Below, piece after piece: positions 33,508-43,268 of a stretch of DNA of 64,000 nt. The translations under genes and the position numbers were made by a program. Below the pieces are notes generated by a model. That model worked only from the letters and a program-made list of their open reading frames with translations, was not told the DNA's origin and did not search any database. Source of the stretch: Lachnospiraceae bacterium (lineage in GTDB: Bacteria > Bacillota > Clostridia > Lachnospirales > Lachnospiraceae); the NCBI GenBank assembly GCA_910576385.1, contig CAJTIR010000005.1, positions 62,001 through 126,000 of the forward strand. The letters run 5' to 3'. How positions within the stretch are numbered: the first letter of the stretch is position 1; the number at the start of each line of letters is the position of its first letter.

Positions 33508-36500
33508 CTATTTGACTTTTATTTTGACCACTTTCGTGTAGTCGGTATAGATCTTCTTCTTACCAGAAGTCTTGTATACTCTTACTTTAAAGTAATAAGT
33601 ACCTTTCTTCATTTTCTTGAAAGTTTTCTTCACCGTCTTAGCCTTACCAGCTTTGATTGTCGCTACTTTCTTATATTTTCCTTTACTCTTATTAGAGCGG
33701 TAAATCTCATAACCAGAAGCTTTCGTAACTTTAGCGAAACTAACTGTCACATTGCGCTTTTTCGCTTTCACTTTTAATTTAGAAGCTGCTTTCAGCTTAA
33801 ATGCACTGGTCACTTTACTAAAGGAACCTTTTGTTGTTCCCTTGTAAGCAATTACCTTGTAGTATACAGTCTTTCCTGCTGATGCCTTTGTATCAGTATA
33901 AGAAGTTTTCGTCTTCTTTACACTTGCAATCTTCTTATAACCAGAAGATTTCTTGTAGGAACGATATACCAGATATTTATCTGCATTGGAAGCCTTCTTC
34001 CAGGTAATCTTAATATTCTTCTTACCTGTCCATGTAGCCTTAACAGAAGATGGCTTACCAGGTACTACAGGCGGCACTGTAACTTTTACTAAATTTCTAA
34101 TTGCAGCATTCAAATCTTGAACTGCTTTGTTGACCTCAGCTTGCGTTGCAGTTTTATTATCGTATACTTTTGTTGCTTTGTCAAGTGCCTCTTTTAAACG
34201 CTTCCAGCTTGCAGCAGTATATTCCTTCTCAACCTTCTTTTTTGCTGAATCAATTGCCGTCTTTAACAAGCTCTTATCTGCTTCTATTGGCTTTTCAGAA
34301 CTCTTATGGCTAACTTTCCAGCGATAGATTCCATTTGCTGCAGCATCTTCACGTACTGTCAGTACCAATTTTACAGCTGTAGTGGTAATCTCATCAAAAA
34401 GAATCGTGTTATATTTATCAAGTTCTAAAATATCTTCAAACTTGGTTGTCATATTTGCTTCTTTCCAAGTTCCGTCTGCAGCCAAATACATAATCTTTAA
34501 GCTGGCTGGAATTCTGGTTCCGCCTGCATCATCGTACCAGAAGATATCAAAGCGATTCATCTTCACTTCTTGGTCCCAGTCATACTGTACATAGTGCTCG
34601 CTGCCTGCGGCCTGTGCATAATTTCCCCAGCCCTTATTTGTACCATCTTTTGATTTTGTTGGTTCCCAGTCAGTTTTAATTCCGTCCAGGTTCTCCCAGC
34701 CTGCTGTATAATCAGAAGATACCTCGGTAGAATACTCCAAATGCTCTGGATCTGGCGTTGGAGGATTGATCAGACGGAAGCTTCCCTCAATCACCAGATT
34801 TTCTTTTACGTTCTCAATGGTATAACTGGTTGCATTGCCTACATCCACCTTCACGCCATTGACGGTTAAATTCTTTACCATATATCCCTCATTGGGAGCT
34901 ATGGTGATTACAAGGCTGCCGCCTTCCTTTACCATATCAGCGTCCGCGCTGAAAGTTCCGTTCTTTGGTGTATTGTTGGTCAGTTTTACTTCATACCAAT
35001 TGCCCCCGTCATCATCGGTAATCACCTTAAAGTATGCATGATATGCCTGTGTTGCATACTCTGGAGCAAACATTGGTGCAAAATTAAGGCCATTCGCTGT
35101 TAAAGTTGGAAATCCATTTTTCTCATTTGTTCCAATCTTAATAGAATCTGATAAATTGCTGGATAATACTAAAGTTTTCCAATCAGTACTCTCATTCTGT
35201 GCAGCCATAACCAATGGACCATACATTACACTTGCCACAGTTGACTTTCCAATCTTATCTGGCGTCTTGTCAAGATGCAGATCCCAAGGCATAGTAATCT
35301 CAATCACATCTCCAGCCTTAATTCCTTCTAATGTAACATAACTGCTGGTCTCTGCCTTTATATTCTGGGCAGTTCCATTTACTTTTACATCAAATCCTTT
35401 TGTTGCCCAGTAAGGAACACGCAGCTTCATCGTAAATTCCTGTGCTGTCTTTCCTTCCAAAGCGGAAACAGTCAGCTTTGTGCTGTCAGATGGAAAATTA
35501 GTCTCCTGTACTACCTTCACACCCTTCTCCTCCCAAGTAAGAGTGGTTGGCAGATATAATCCTACATATAAAGTGTCCGCAGTCTTGGCATATGCTGCTT
35601 CCTGATATTTTACATGGTTCTCCATTCCTGTGCCGTGGCAGCAGGAGAAGGAATCATAATCGCCGCCATAACTTCTTGTAGAACCTGGGCCTATTGGAAG
35701 CATATAAGTAGTTCCATTGTGCATGTCACTGGTGACATTTGGCGTCTGTGATGCCAGAATCTGATTATAGAGTGTACGCTCATAGTAATCCATATATTCT
35801 GCATTGTCTGGATCATAATTGTTTAACATCTTCGTAAGCTTAAGAAGATTGTATGCCGCACAAGTCTCACAGTTTGTAGTGCCTGCAATGCTGTTTGCCT
35901 GCTGATAAGGATCCGTAAATTTCTCTCCAGTACCTACGCCACCGATGGAATATGCATAACGGGAGACTACCATTTTCCAGAAATTCTGTGCGATGTCAAA
36001 ATAATATACCTCTGGCGTTCCCTTTTTCACGGTTGCCTCATACATTTCCATCGCCCCGATAATCTGAGGAATATGCTGATTTGCATGCCGTTTCTGAATG
36101 TCGTCTACATTCTTTGCCAAGTTATTAAAGAATTTCGTATTATCAAATAATTTCGCACCCTTTAAGAAGTCTTCATCTCCAGTATATACATAGAGCTGTG
36201 CCATAGATTCATTAAATCCGCCAAACTCACCTGCAATATACATATCCCACATCTTAGTAAGCTGTTCCTGTGTACAGCCACTGAGACGGTTATAAGCCCA
36301 TTTTCCAAGCGCTTTAGCTGTATCTAATGCTTCCTGATTGCCAGTATATGTATAAGCGTCAATAAATCCAGCCATCAATTTATGCAGTGTATAATAAGGC
36401 GCCCAAATCTGTGCATACGGCGTATATTTCTCTAACAATGCAAACTGATCTGCAGAGTAAGCGCTGACAAAACCCTCGCCCCATTCTTCTGGATTTGTAC

Positions 36501-38517
36501 TCCACAGAGATTGATCTACACCCTTGGAGACAAATGCCTTGGGATCTCCCTTGGACAACTTCTGCAGTTCACGAAGCTCATGTACCATCTCATCCAGTTT
36601 TGCCTTAATTTCGGCATCACCAGTCGATGCATAAGCCAGAGCCAATGCTGACATATAATGTCCGGTGGAATGTCCGCGCAGAAGTCCTGTCGGTTCATCC
36701 CAACCGCCCATAGGTTCTACATCCTTGATCTTCTCTGTCTGTCCGAAGGTCTTGTAGAAATTGTAAAGCATACGCTTATTGTCCAGTAACTTCAAATACT
36801 CAATGTCTCTGTCACGATTCTGTGTTAAAATAGAACCATTTTCCCCAATCTTATCCAGAGAGATATCATTTAAATCAAAACTCTGGGAAACTGCTGTTTT
36901 TGCTTCCTCTGCCTGATCTAAAACAGTGACATTAGCTGTAATCTTCTTGGTCTCGCCGACAATCGTACCTTCCACTGTGAAAGTTCCTGCCGCTGCATAT
37001 TTTGATTCTTCAATCAATTCCGGCCAAATTGTCTTTAATTTGTTGGTAGTATTATCAGAATATGTCACCTTTACATAGTTTGGAAGAACAGGGCTCTTTC
37101 CCTTCAATGTGGTAACATTGATCTCCTCTACATCCTTAATGGTAGCAGCTTCACGCTTTGCAATTACAGTAGTATCCAGTTCCAGAGTTTTCTTCTCTGT
37201 CCCAGAAGTGAGAACTGCCTTTAATTTTCCAACTGCATTCTGAGCGCCAACCTCTGGTCTGGTAACTTTGGCCACGCCATTTTCAATCTTAATTGCAGGA
37301 TTAGCGCTCTCCCAGGTCACAGTAGAACCCCACTCCCCGGCAGATGGTAGTTCAAAATCCTTCATAATCGCTGTGAGATCACCTAATGATTTCCTAATTG
37401 CCTCTGCGTCATGATCTAAAATCTGCTGTTCTGTATATTCTGCAATTACTGTGACATCAAATTTTTTCACAGCCTTAGCCTGATTGTATGTAATCTCAGC
37501 AGTAATAGTTCCGCTGACATTTTCCTGACCCTTAGCAGGTCTTGTCACCTTAGCCAATTTGTTTCCTTCAATTACTACAGCACTATTCTCACTGCTCCAA
37601 GTAATATCAGATCCATTGACGCCCTTCTCAGGAAGATCAATATCTTCTGTTACAGAAGAGGTATCTCCCAAATCAAGATCTCCTTCATCCGCTGATACAA
37701 TACCTGCATCATCCACATAATACATCTCTTTGATCTGCGCTGCTGTCAGTGCCTTATTGTAGATCTTTACTTCTGCAAACTGACCTTTTGTGGGAGCTTC
37801 TCCAAACTGGCCATAAGCAATATAATTATTGGTAGTATTCTCCAATGCATTTACAGTAAGTCCAGTATCCTTTGTCTCTCCGATCTGTTCACCATTTTCA
37901 TACAGAGACATCTTGGCGCCGTCCATAACTACTGTTGTGAGCACCCAGCGATTTTTGTCAATATTCTTATCTGGTCCTTTTGAGATACCTTTCTCATTGT
38001 TCCATCCATTAACGGTGATCGCCGAGGCATAACCTTCAAACCCCTCATTTCCACCATCTGATAACAGATACATATACTTATCGGTACCTGTTCCAAAATC
38101 CCAGATTCTCTGATAACCTGTGTCTGTGGTCAGCTTCACCCACATACTGATGGTAACGGCATCCTTGTCACTCAAGATCCCCTTCGGCAACTGCAGATAA
38201 GAACCATCTGCTCCACCTGGTAATGACAAAGCCTTAACCTTCTTACCATAGATATTAACGTTATCAATAGAATAACTTCCTTCTACTGATCCGCTAACTC
38301 TTCTCAGATGACCGGAATTTAAATTTCCAGAAACATCATTGATCTCTGTGGCAAAACTATTCTGCAGATCGAAATCATAATACAGAATAAGCCCATCCTC
38401 TGTCTGCCCTGCTGCCTGAACAAAAGACATTCCTTGCGGAATTACACCAGTAAGCACAAGCGCCAACGAGAGAATAGATGCCAACAACTTTTGAATTAGC
38501 TGTTTTCCTCTTCTCAT
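33508..38517 (-). CDS. Secreted GH127-type beta-L-arabinofuranosidase, LamG and FN3 modules
   Basis: A secreted exo-enzyme predicted to release beta-L-arabinofuranose from plant glycans. From the ATG at 38517 (AAGGAGG upstream) it has 1669 aa. Domain order (approximate): signal peptide to 36; LamG/concanavalin fold 40-270; two bacterial Ig-like modules 285-460; Big_4-like 465-535; GH127 catalytic (alpha/alpha)6 barrel 545-1090 (MGGWDEPTGLLRGHSTGHYMSALALAY); bacterial repeat 1185-1250; discoidin-like 1265-1405; FIVAR 1410-1480; two Lys-rich FN3 domains to the end. Family catalytic residues are recognisable: acid/base Glu in GVGTGEKF, zinc ligands in ETC near 885 and the CC pair in FSCCHGTG near 960, where the first Cys is the nucleophile in HypBA1. 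GH146 is the alternative family label. Confidence 0.9.
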   Translation of the reverse strand: MRRGKQLIQKLLASILSLALVLTGVIPQGMSFVQAAGQTEDGLILYYDFDLQNSFATEINDVSGNLNSGHLRRVSGSVEGSYSIDNVNIYGKKVKALSLPGGADGSYLQLPKGILSDKDAVTISMWVKLTTDTGYQRIWDFGTGTDKYMYLLSDGGNEGFEGYASAITVNGWNNEKGISKGPDKNIDKNRWVLTTVVMDGAKMSLYENGEQIGETKDTGLTVNALENTTNNYIAYGQFGEAPTKGQFAEVKIYNKALTAAQIKEMYYVDDAGIVSADEGDLDLGDTSSVTEDIDLPEKGVNGSDITWSSENSAVVIEGNKLAKVTRPAKGQENVSGTITAEITYNQAKAVKKFDVTVIAEYTEQQILDHDAEAIRKSLGDLTAIMKDFELPSAGEWGSTVTWESANPAIKIENGVAKVTRPEVGAQNAVGKLKAVLTSGTEKKTLELDTTVIAKREAATIKDVEEINVTTLKGKSPVLPNYVKVTYSDNTTNKLKTIWPELIEESKYAAAGTFTVEGTIVGETKKITANVTVLDQAEEAKTAVSQSFDLNDISLDKIGENGSILTQNRDRDIEYLKLLDNKRMLYNFYKTFGQTEKIKDVEPMGGWDEPTGLLRGHSTGHYMSALALAYASTGDAEIKAKLDEMVHELRELQKLSKGDPKAFVSKGVDQSLWSTNPEEWGEGFVSAYSADQFALLEKYTPYAQIWAPYYTLHKLMAGFIDAYTYTGNQEALDTAKALGKWAYNRLSGCTQEQLTKMWDMYIAGEFGGFNESMAQLYVYTGDEDFLKGAKLFDNTKFFNNLAKNVDDIQKRHANQHIPQIIGAMEMYEATVKKGTPEVYYFDIAQNFWKMVVSRYAYSIGGVGTGEKFTDPYQQANSIAGTTNCETCAAYNLLKLTKMLNNYDPDNAEYMDYYERTLYNQILASQTPNVTSDMHNGTTYMLPIGPGSTRSYGGDYDSFSCCHGTGMENHVKYQEAAYAKTADTLYVGLYLPTTLTWEEKGVKVVQETNFPSDSTKLTVSALEGKTAQEFTMKLRVPYWATKGFDVKVNGTAQNIKAETSSYVTLEGIKAGDVIEITMPWDLHLDKTPDKIGKSTVASVMYGPLVMAAQNESTDWKTLVLSSNLSDSIKIGTNEKNGFPTLTANGLNFAPMFAPEYATQAYHAYFKVITDDDGGNWYEVKLTNNTPKNGTFSADADMVKEGGSLVITIAPNEGYMVKNLTVNGVKVDVGNATSYTIENVKENLVIEGSFRLINPPTPDPEHLEYSTEVSSDYTAGWENLDGIKTDWEPTKSKDGTNKGWGNYAQAAGSEHYVQYDWDQEVKMNRFDIFWYDDAGGTRIPASLKIMYLAADGTWKEANMTTKFEDILELDKYNTILFDEITTTAVKLVLTVREDAAANGIYRWKVSHKSSEKPIEADKSLLKTAIDSAKKKVEKEYTAASWKRLKEALDKATKVYDNKTATQAEVNKAVQDLNAAIRNLVKVTVPPVVPGKPSSVKATWTGKKNIKITWKKASNADKYLVYRSYKKSSGYKKIASVKKTKTSYTDTKASAGKTVYYKVIAYKGTTKGSFSKVTSAFKLKAASKLKVKAKKRNVTVSFAKVTKASGYEIYRSNKSKGKYKKVATIKAGKAKTVKKTFKKMKKGTYYFKVRVYKTSGKKKIYTDYTKVVKIKVK

Positions 38518-38593
38518 AAAATATAACCTCCTTTTTATTTGTGAGCCTCTATCCAAATTTTTTGAATGAACAGCTTCACCCTTAATAACTTTA

Positions 38594-38637
38594 AGTATAT
38601 TTTTTTAGAAGTCATTTTCATATGGTAATTTTTTATG
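38594..38637 (-). promoter_or_regulatory. Promoter with CATAAAAAAT box, first GH127 gene
   Basis: TATGAA (38617-38622) and TATACT (38594-38599) are 17 bases apart. CATAAAAAAT (38628-38637) lies 5 bases upstream of the -35. The same box precedes the other two arabinofuranosidase genes. Confidence 0.55.
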
Positions 38638-38670
38638 CTTACTCTCATATTTTAAACCAAATATTTATAT

Positions 38671-39897
38671 TTATCTTAAAATTTCATCCCTATATTGCTG
38701 CCAAATCTGCTGCATATTATATTCACTGCCAAACATTTTATTGAGACTGTCGGAAATTGCACGGGAGACATTTTTCCAATCATTGACAGAAGTATTACTA
38801 ATTCCTTTCTCCATCTGATTGATAAACACTTGATAATCAGGATTTTTCTCTCCAAAATCTGCTGCTAATTCTCGTTTAGGTGGAATATTTCGAGCAGCCT
38901 GACAAATCTTCCCCATCACTTGTTCCTGGTTATAATAATCCATAAATGCCATAGCCCCTTCCAGATTCTTGCCTTTCACTACCACCAAATTTTCTCCGCC
39001 AATCACAATTTCCTGGCAGGCATAAGCAGGAATCTCAAAAATCCCATAGTCAATTCCAGATTTTTCAATCTCTGGCAGCGCCCAGGGACCATTCTCAATC
39101 ATTGCCACTCTCCCTGCCAAAAAACTTCTGGTGACGTCATTTTGACTCCAATTCATACAATCATTGGGCATACTCTTGTCCTTTAAAAGCTGATCGATCA
39201 GGTAAAAAGCATCCAACACTTTTTCATCAGCCAATTCTTGTCCGCTAACACCGGTAGAAAGAATCCAGGGCATAAACTGAAAGGCCGCCTGCTCTCCACT
39301 GGCTGCTGGCATCGCAAATCCATAACGAGCCCTGCTTCCCCCCTTGGTAAGTTCAAGCGCCACACGTTTAAAATCACTCCATGTCACAGGAACATTGAGT
39401 TTTTTTTCCCGAAACATCTGTTTATTGTAAATAATTGCCGTGTTATGACAACTAAAGGGAATCCCATAATATTGTCCCTGATATTCTACGGACTTCCATA
39501 CTTCAGAATAATATTCCTCTTTAGAAATTTTTCCTGCCAAAGATTCTGTGAGATCTGCGAGCAGCCCAATCTTTATCAAACTCTCCATATCAGAATTATC
39601 TACTAACATCAAATCTGGGAAATCATCACGTGACTCAGAAAATGTTAATTTTTTATTAAAATCTGTCATAGGTACATACTCCCAAGAAATCTGGTATTTA
39701 TCCTGAGATTCGTTGAATCCCTCAACTAATTTATCCAATCCTTCCTGTTGTGCTTCTGTCTCATAATAAGACCAGAGCATCAATTTTTGTACTTCTTCTG
39801 GCTCCTCCTGTTGTGCTTCTTCCATGTTTTTATCTCCACATCCCACGATTCCCATTAGGAATATCAACACAAAAAATTTAAATAAATCCCTTTTCAT
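38671..39897 (-). CDS. ABC sugar-binding lipoprotein, family 1, without permeases
   Basis: An extracellular solute-binding protein, typical of carbohydrate ABC importers. A lipoprotein signal peptide ends IVGC. Family-1 features follow: LMLWSYYETEAQQEGLDKLVEGFNES, YGIPFSCHNTAIIYNKQMFREKKLNVPVTWSDF, MIENGPWALPEIEKSGIDYGIFEIPA. I chose the ATG at 39897 with GAGGT 8 bases upstream (408 aa). It lies 16 bases after the YesN-type regulator gene, so it is part of that operon. No permease or ATPase gene follows. It may serve as a ligand-presenting partner for the YesM kinase or work with permeases elsewhere. Confidence 0.9.
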   Translation of the reverse strand: MKRDLFKFFVLIFLMGIVGCGDKNMEEAQQEEPEEVQKLMLWSYYETEAQQEGLDKLVEGFNESQDKYQISWEYVPMTDFNKKLTFSESRDDFPDLMLVDNSDMESLIKIGLLADLTESLAGKISKEEYYSEVWKSVEYQGQYYGIPFSCHNTAIIYNKQMFREKKLNVPVTWSDFKRVALELTKGGSRARYGFAMPAASGEQAAFQFMPWILSTGVSGQELADEKVLDAFYLIDQLLKDKSMPNDCMNWSQNDVTRSFLAGRVAMIENGPWALPEIEKSGIDYGIFEIPAYACQEIVIGGENLVVVKGKNLEGAMAFMDYYNQEQVMGKICQAARNIPPKRELAADFGEKNPDYQVFINQMEKGISNTSVNDWKNVSRAISDSLNKMFGSEYNMQQIWQQYRDEILR

Positions 39898-39913
39898 AAA
39901 CATATACCTCATT

Positions 39914-41422
39914 CTACCGGTATTCTGCCGGTGAAATTCCAGTCACCTCTTTAAACACTTTTGTAAAATAATTTGAATTGCTATAACCACATTCCTGTGC
40001 AATCTCATATATTTTCAAATTTGTTGATTTCAACAGCCGTTTGGCCTGTTTCATTCGAAATTCCTTTAAAAATACTGAAAAGTTCATTCCCATTTCCCGC
40101 TTAAATAAGGTACTAAGATATTCTGGTGTAATATTCAATACCTCTGCCGTTTTTTCAAGTGTAATACCCTCTTTGAAATGGGTCTCAACATATTCCAATG
40201 TCCTGTTTATTGTATAATTACTGATCCCTTCTTTTTTACATTTGTCACAAACTAATTTGCCTACCTGATAGAGCGTCCTTTGCAGCTCCTCTTTGGTATA
40301 AGCCAATAACACTTCCTTAAGATAATCCTGTTCTTTCATTTTTTCATATGCTTTTTGATTGATCTCCTTGGCCATATCCATCATCCTGGTGACAAGCTTT
40401 AAGGCCGCACGCCTGATTTCCTTTGCGCGGTATTCCTCACGAATAATCTGCTGCAAAAATTGATCCATCTCTTTTTTTACCTGCGCATAATCTCCTCTCT
40501 CAAGAGCTGACAAAACCTTACGGTCTGCCTGAATTGGATAAGAAATTTCGCGATACTCTTGCTCAGAAAAATCCCCGGCGCTAAATAACTTAAAACATCC
40601 TTTTGACACACATCCAACAAGCATTTCTTTAATATTTTCAAAACAATCTTTGCAATTTTCAATCTGTGTACAACAGTCCATGCCCCACGGCAATTCTTGT
40701 CTTTGCATCTGATAATCAAACTTTACCATATTATCAAATGCCATTGTAAAGTCATGTATCTCAGACTGACTGCCCTTAAGGATTAAAATGCGAAAAGAGA
40801 TCGATTCCTCCCAGGTATCCAGACAAGTGAGCGCTGAAAACTGATACTTGATACTGCGCAGAGGGTGTTCAATTTCTTTTAAATGTTCTTTTTTTACATT
40901 TCCAAAATAACCGGCAAAAATCCCATAAATCTTATTTTTTTCTTCTGGAATTATTTTCTTTAAGGCTAAAAGCGCCTCTTTTTGTTCTTCTCCAGTGCCA
41001 AAAAAATATTCACGTACATAATTTTCTGGTTTTTTGACCATCTGAATACTGCTCTTGGCAGCTTTTTGTTCTATTTTCTCCAATAATTCTTGTAATGCGT
41101 CTATAGAAACTGGCTTCAACAAATACTCTTCCACTCCCAGCCGCAGAGCATCTCTGGCATATTCAAATTCTGAATAGCCACTGATCACAATACTTAAAGG
41201 TTCTACCCCTAATTTCTTGAGTTTTGCAAGCATTTCTAAACCGCCCATCTGATTCATACGGATATCTGTTATTACCAGATCTGGTTGATGTTCCTGGATA
41301 AAGGAAATCCCTTCGATTCCATTTTTACAGGTTCCAATTACAGTATGGGAGGTATTGCCATTTATCATCTCCTTTAACCCTTCACGAATTGCACTCTCAT
41401 CCTCCACAATCACGATTTTCAT
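39914..41422 (-). CDS. YesN-type AraC response regulator
   Basis: A 502-aa regulator. The receiver domain (1-120) has phospho-acceptor Asp53 (LVITDIRMNQMGG), Ser in VISGYSEFEYA and Lys in EYLLKPVS. A central region of about 270 residues of no assigned fold follows. The C-terminal AraC pair of helix-turn-helix motifs (about 400-502) has ITPEYLSTLFKREMGMNFSVFLKEFRM and YEIAQECGYSNSNYFTKVFKEVTGISPAEYR. The ATG overlaps the YesM-like kinase stop by 4 bases. It probably activates arabinan- or arabinoside-use genes nearby, including the GH127 genes that share a promoter box; that link is inference. Confidence 0.95.
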   Translation of the reverse strand: MKIVIVEDESAIREGLKEMINGNTSHTVIGTCKNGIEGISFIQEHQPDLVITDIRMNQMGGLEMLAKLKKLGVEPLSIVISGYSEFEYARDALRLGVEEYLLKPVSIDALQELLEKIEQKAAKSSIQMVKKPENYVREYFFGTGEEQKEALLALKKIIPEEKNKIYGIFAGYFGNVKKEHLKEIEHPLRSIKYQFSALTCLDTWEESISFRILILKGSQSEIHDFTMAFDNMVKFDYQMQRQELPWGMDCCTQIENCKDCFENIKEMLVGCVSKGCFKLFSAGDFSEQEYREISYPIQADRKVLSALERGDYAQVKKEMDQFLQQIIREEYRAKEIRRAALKLVTRMMDMAKEINQKAYEKMKEQDYLKEVLLAYTKEELQRTLYQVGKLVCDKCKKEGISNYTINRTLEYVETHFKEGITLEKTAEVLNITPEYLSTLFKREMGMNFSVFLKEFRMKQAKRLLKSTNLKIYEIAQECGYSNSNYFTKVFKEVTGISPAEYR

Positions 41423-43248
41423 TTTATCACCTTCTCTTTAACATTTTCCTCCATATCCTCCAGCGGCAGCAGAAGCTCCATAATGGTACCCATCCCTTCT
41501 ACACTGCTGATGTGCCACTCCCCCCGTTCCCCATAATAAAGTTGAATCCGTTCAAATATATTTGCAAGCCCAATCCGCTCTGTTCCTGTCCATTGACTTT
41601 CTCTTTGATTATAAATGTCGATTTTTTTCTTTTCCATACCCATTCCATTGTCTTCCACTATAATATGGATCCGTCCAGACTTCTCTTCCATACTAATATC
41701 CACCCGCAAAAGACCATCTTCCATGTCTTTGATTCCATGAAGAATTGCATTTTCAACAATAGGCTGCAACAAGAGCTTGTAAATTCTTTTCTTCTGAACC
41801 TGTTTTTCAACATAGATTTGAAATTCAAAAGAATAACCATAACGAAGCTGATACAGAGACACATAAGATCTAATCCACTCCTCCACCTCAGTAATTGTCA
41901 CCTGTTCATTGCTATGATTCATACAATAACGCAAAATAAATCCTAGATTATTGATCATTCTGCTTATTTCATACTGTTCTCTGCGAACGGCCATCCAATT
42001 GATGGCGTCAAGTGTATTATAGATAAAATGCGGATTAATCTGAGACTCCAGCGCTTTGATTTCCGCTTGTTTTTTCTTCTCAGAAATATCAGTCATCTCA
42101 GCAATAAGAGATTTTACCTTTGCAGTCATATGGTTAAAATTGTTCCCGATCCGCCCAAATTCATCTTGACGGTCTACGACAATCTGTACATCCAAATTTC
42201 CCTTTTCCACCTGTTTAATGCCTTCCATTATTTTATTTAAGTAATTATTGAAATAATGGTTGATAGAATTGATAAATACCATTACCACAATGGCATCTAC
42301 CATCAAAAGAAACCAATAGATCATTTGCAGCAAACCGACGTCTTTCATAATGTAATTCTGATCATACACATTATAAAAAATCCATCCTGACTGTTGATCT
42401 TGATAAGAACTACAGAGTAGATTTTTACTCTCAAAAATATCTGTTGATAACACAAATTCAACAGCATCCTCCTGACCAGAAAAATGGATTCCTACTTCTT
42501 TTTGATCTGGAAAAGAAAGTACTCTGCCACTGGCATCTGTAATAAATGTAATACTGCTTTTGGAATGTTCCTGTGTTCCATTACAAACTTGATTTAATAC
42601 CCTTTCTTCAATACCGATAATCAATGTAGCTATCACACCTTGTTCCAAATTATCTGCATTATATAATTCTTTGCCTATAAAAAATAAAACATCCGTCTTT
42701 TCCTGATTGGGAATAATCTTTGTTGGAATTAAAACAATTTCATTTTTACCTTCTGTCTCCTGATATGGTTCTATGGTGCGTAAATCCTCATAATCACGCC
42801 AAATATTGTCCAGAGCAGAACCACTCTCACTATCATAAGTAACACCTTCCCCAGATTTGCAGATTAAACTGATTGTTCGTATTCCCTTTTTGCTTTCAGC
42901 CAGTTGTTTCATTCTCTCATTCAAAGAATAAAACAGATATGCACGTTCCATTTTCCCTGCCTTGGGGTATTTTTCCAAACTTTGAATCAATGCTTTATCT
43001 GAGTAAACTTGATAGACGATATCTTGATAAGATTCCACCTTCAAGGTGAATTTTTCAGAAATCTGTTCCAAGTTATTGTGAATCTGTTCCGTGATCTGTT
43101 TATTCATATTTGAAATGCTGACAACAGTAAAAATAATCTGTAGCATAAAGACAGGAAACACACAAATACCCAGACTAATACTCAATAGCTTTTTCTTAAA
43201 GCTCAGATCCTTATACCATTGTCTGATGTGCTTCCTGTCTTTTGTCAT
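41419..43248 (-). CDS. YesM-type sensor histidine kinase
   Basis: A 609-aa membrane kinase with helix 1 at about residues 18-40, a large extracellular sensor (about 45-300), helix 2 at about 303-325, HAMP (about 328-380), and the His_kinase domain with phospho-accepting His near 405 (ESQINPHFIYNTLDAINWMA). The HATPase domain shows LLLQPIVENAILHG and VEDNGMGM. AGGTGGAA precedes the ATG. It overlaps the YesN gene and starts 20 bases after the stop of the metallopeptidase gene. YesM/YesN pairs usually sense plant cell-wall sugars, often with a binding protein, consistent with the solute-binding protein in this operon. Confidence 0.94.
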   Translation of the reverse strand: MTKDRKHIRQWYKDLSFKKKLLSISLGICVFPVFMLQIIFTVVSISNMNKQITEQIHNNLEQISEKFTLKVESYQDIVYQVYSDKALIQSLEKYPKAGKMERAYLFYSLNERMKQLAESKKGIRTISLICKSGEGVTYDSESGSALDNIWRDYEDLRTIEPYQETEGKNEIVLIPTKIIPNQEKTDVLFFIGKELYNADNLEQGVIATLIIGIEERVLNQVCNGTQEHSKSSITFITDASGRVLSFPDQKEVGIHFSGQEDAVEFVLSTDIFESKNLLCSSYQDQQSGWIFYNVYDQNYIMKDVGLLQMIYWFLLMVDAIVVMVFINSINHYFNNYLNKIMEGIKQVEKGNLDVQIVVDRQDEFGRIGNNFNHMTAKVKSLIAEMTDISEKKKQAEIKALESQINPHFIYNTLDAINWMAVRREQYEISRMINNLGFILRYCMNHSNEQVTITEVEEWIRSYVSLYQLRYGYSFEFQIYVEKQVQKKRIYKLLLQPIVENAILHGIKDMEDGLLRVDISMEEKSGRIHIIVEDNGMGMEKKKIDIYNQRESQWTGTERIGLANIFERIQLYYGERGEWHISSVEGMGTIMELLLPLEDMEENVKEKVIK

Positions 43249-43268
43249 TGTAGTTCCACCTCAATTCA

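Noticed and set aside
38671-39897. A complete ABC sugar importer
   Set aside because: Only the binding protein is present; neither permease nor ATPase genes adjoin it on either side.
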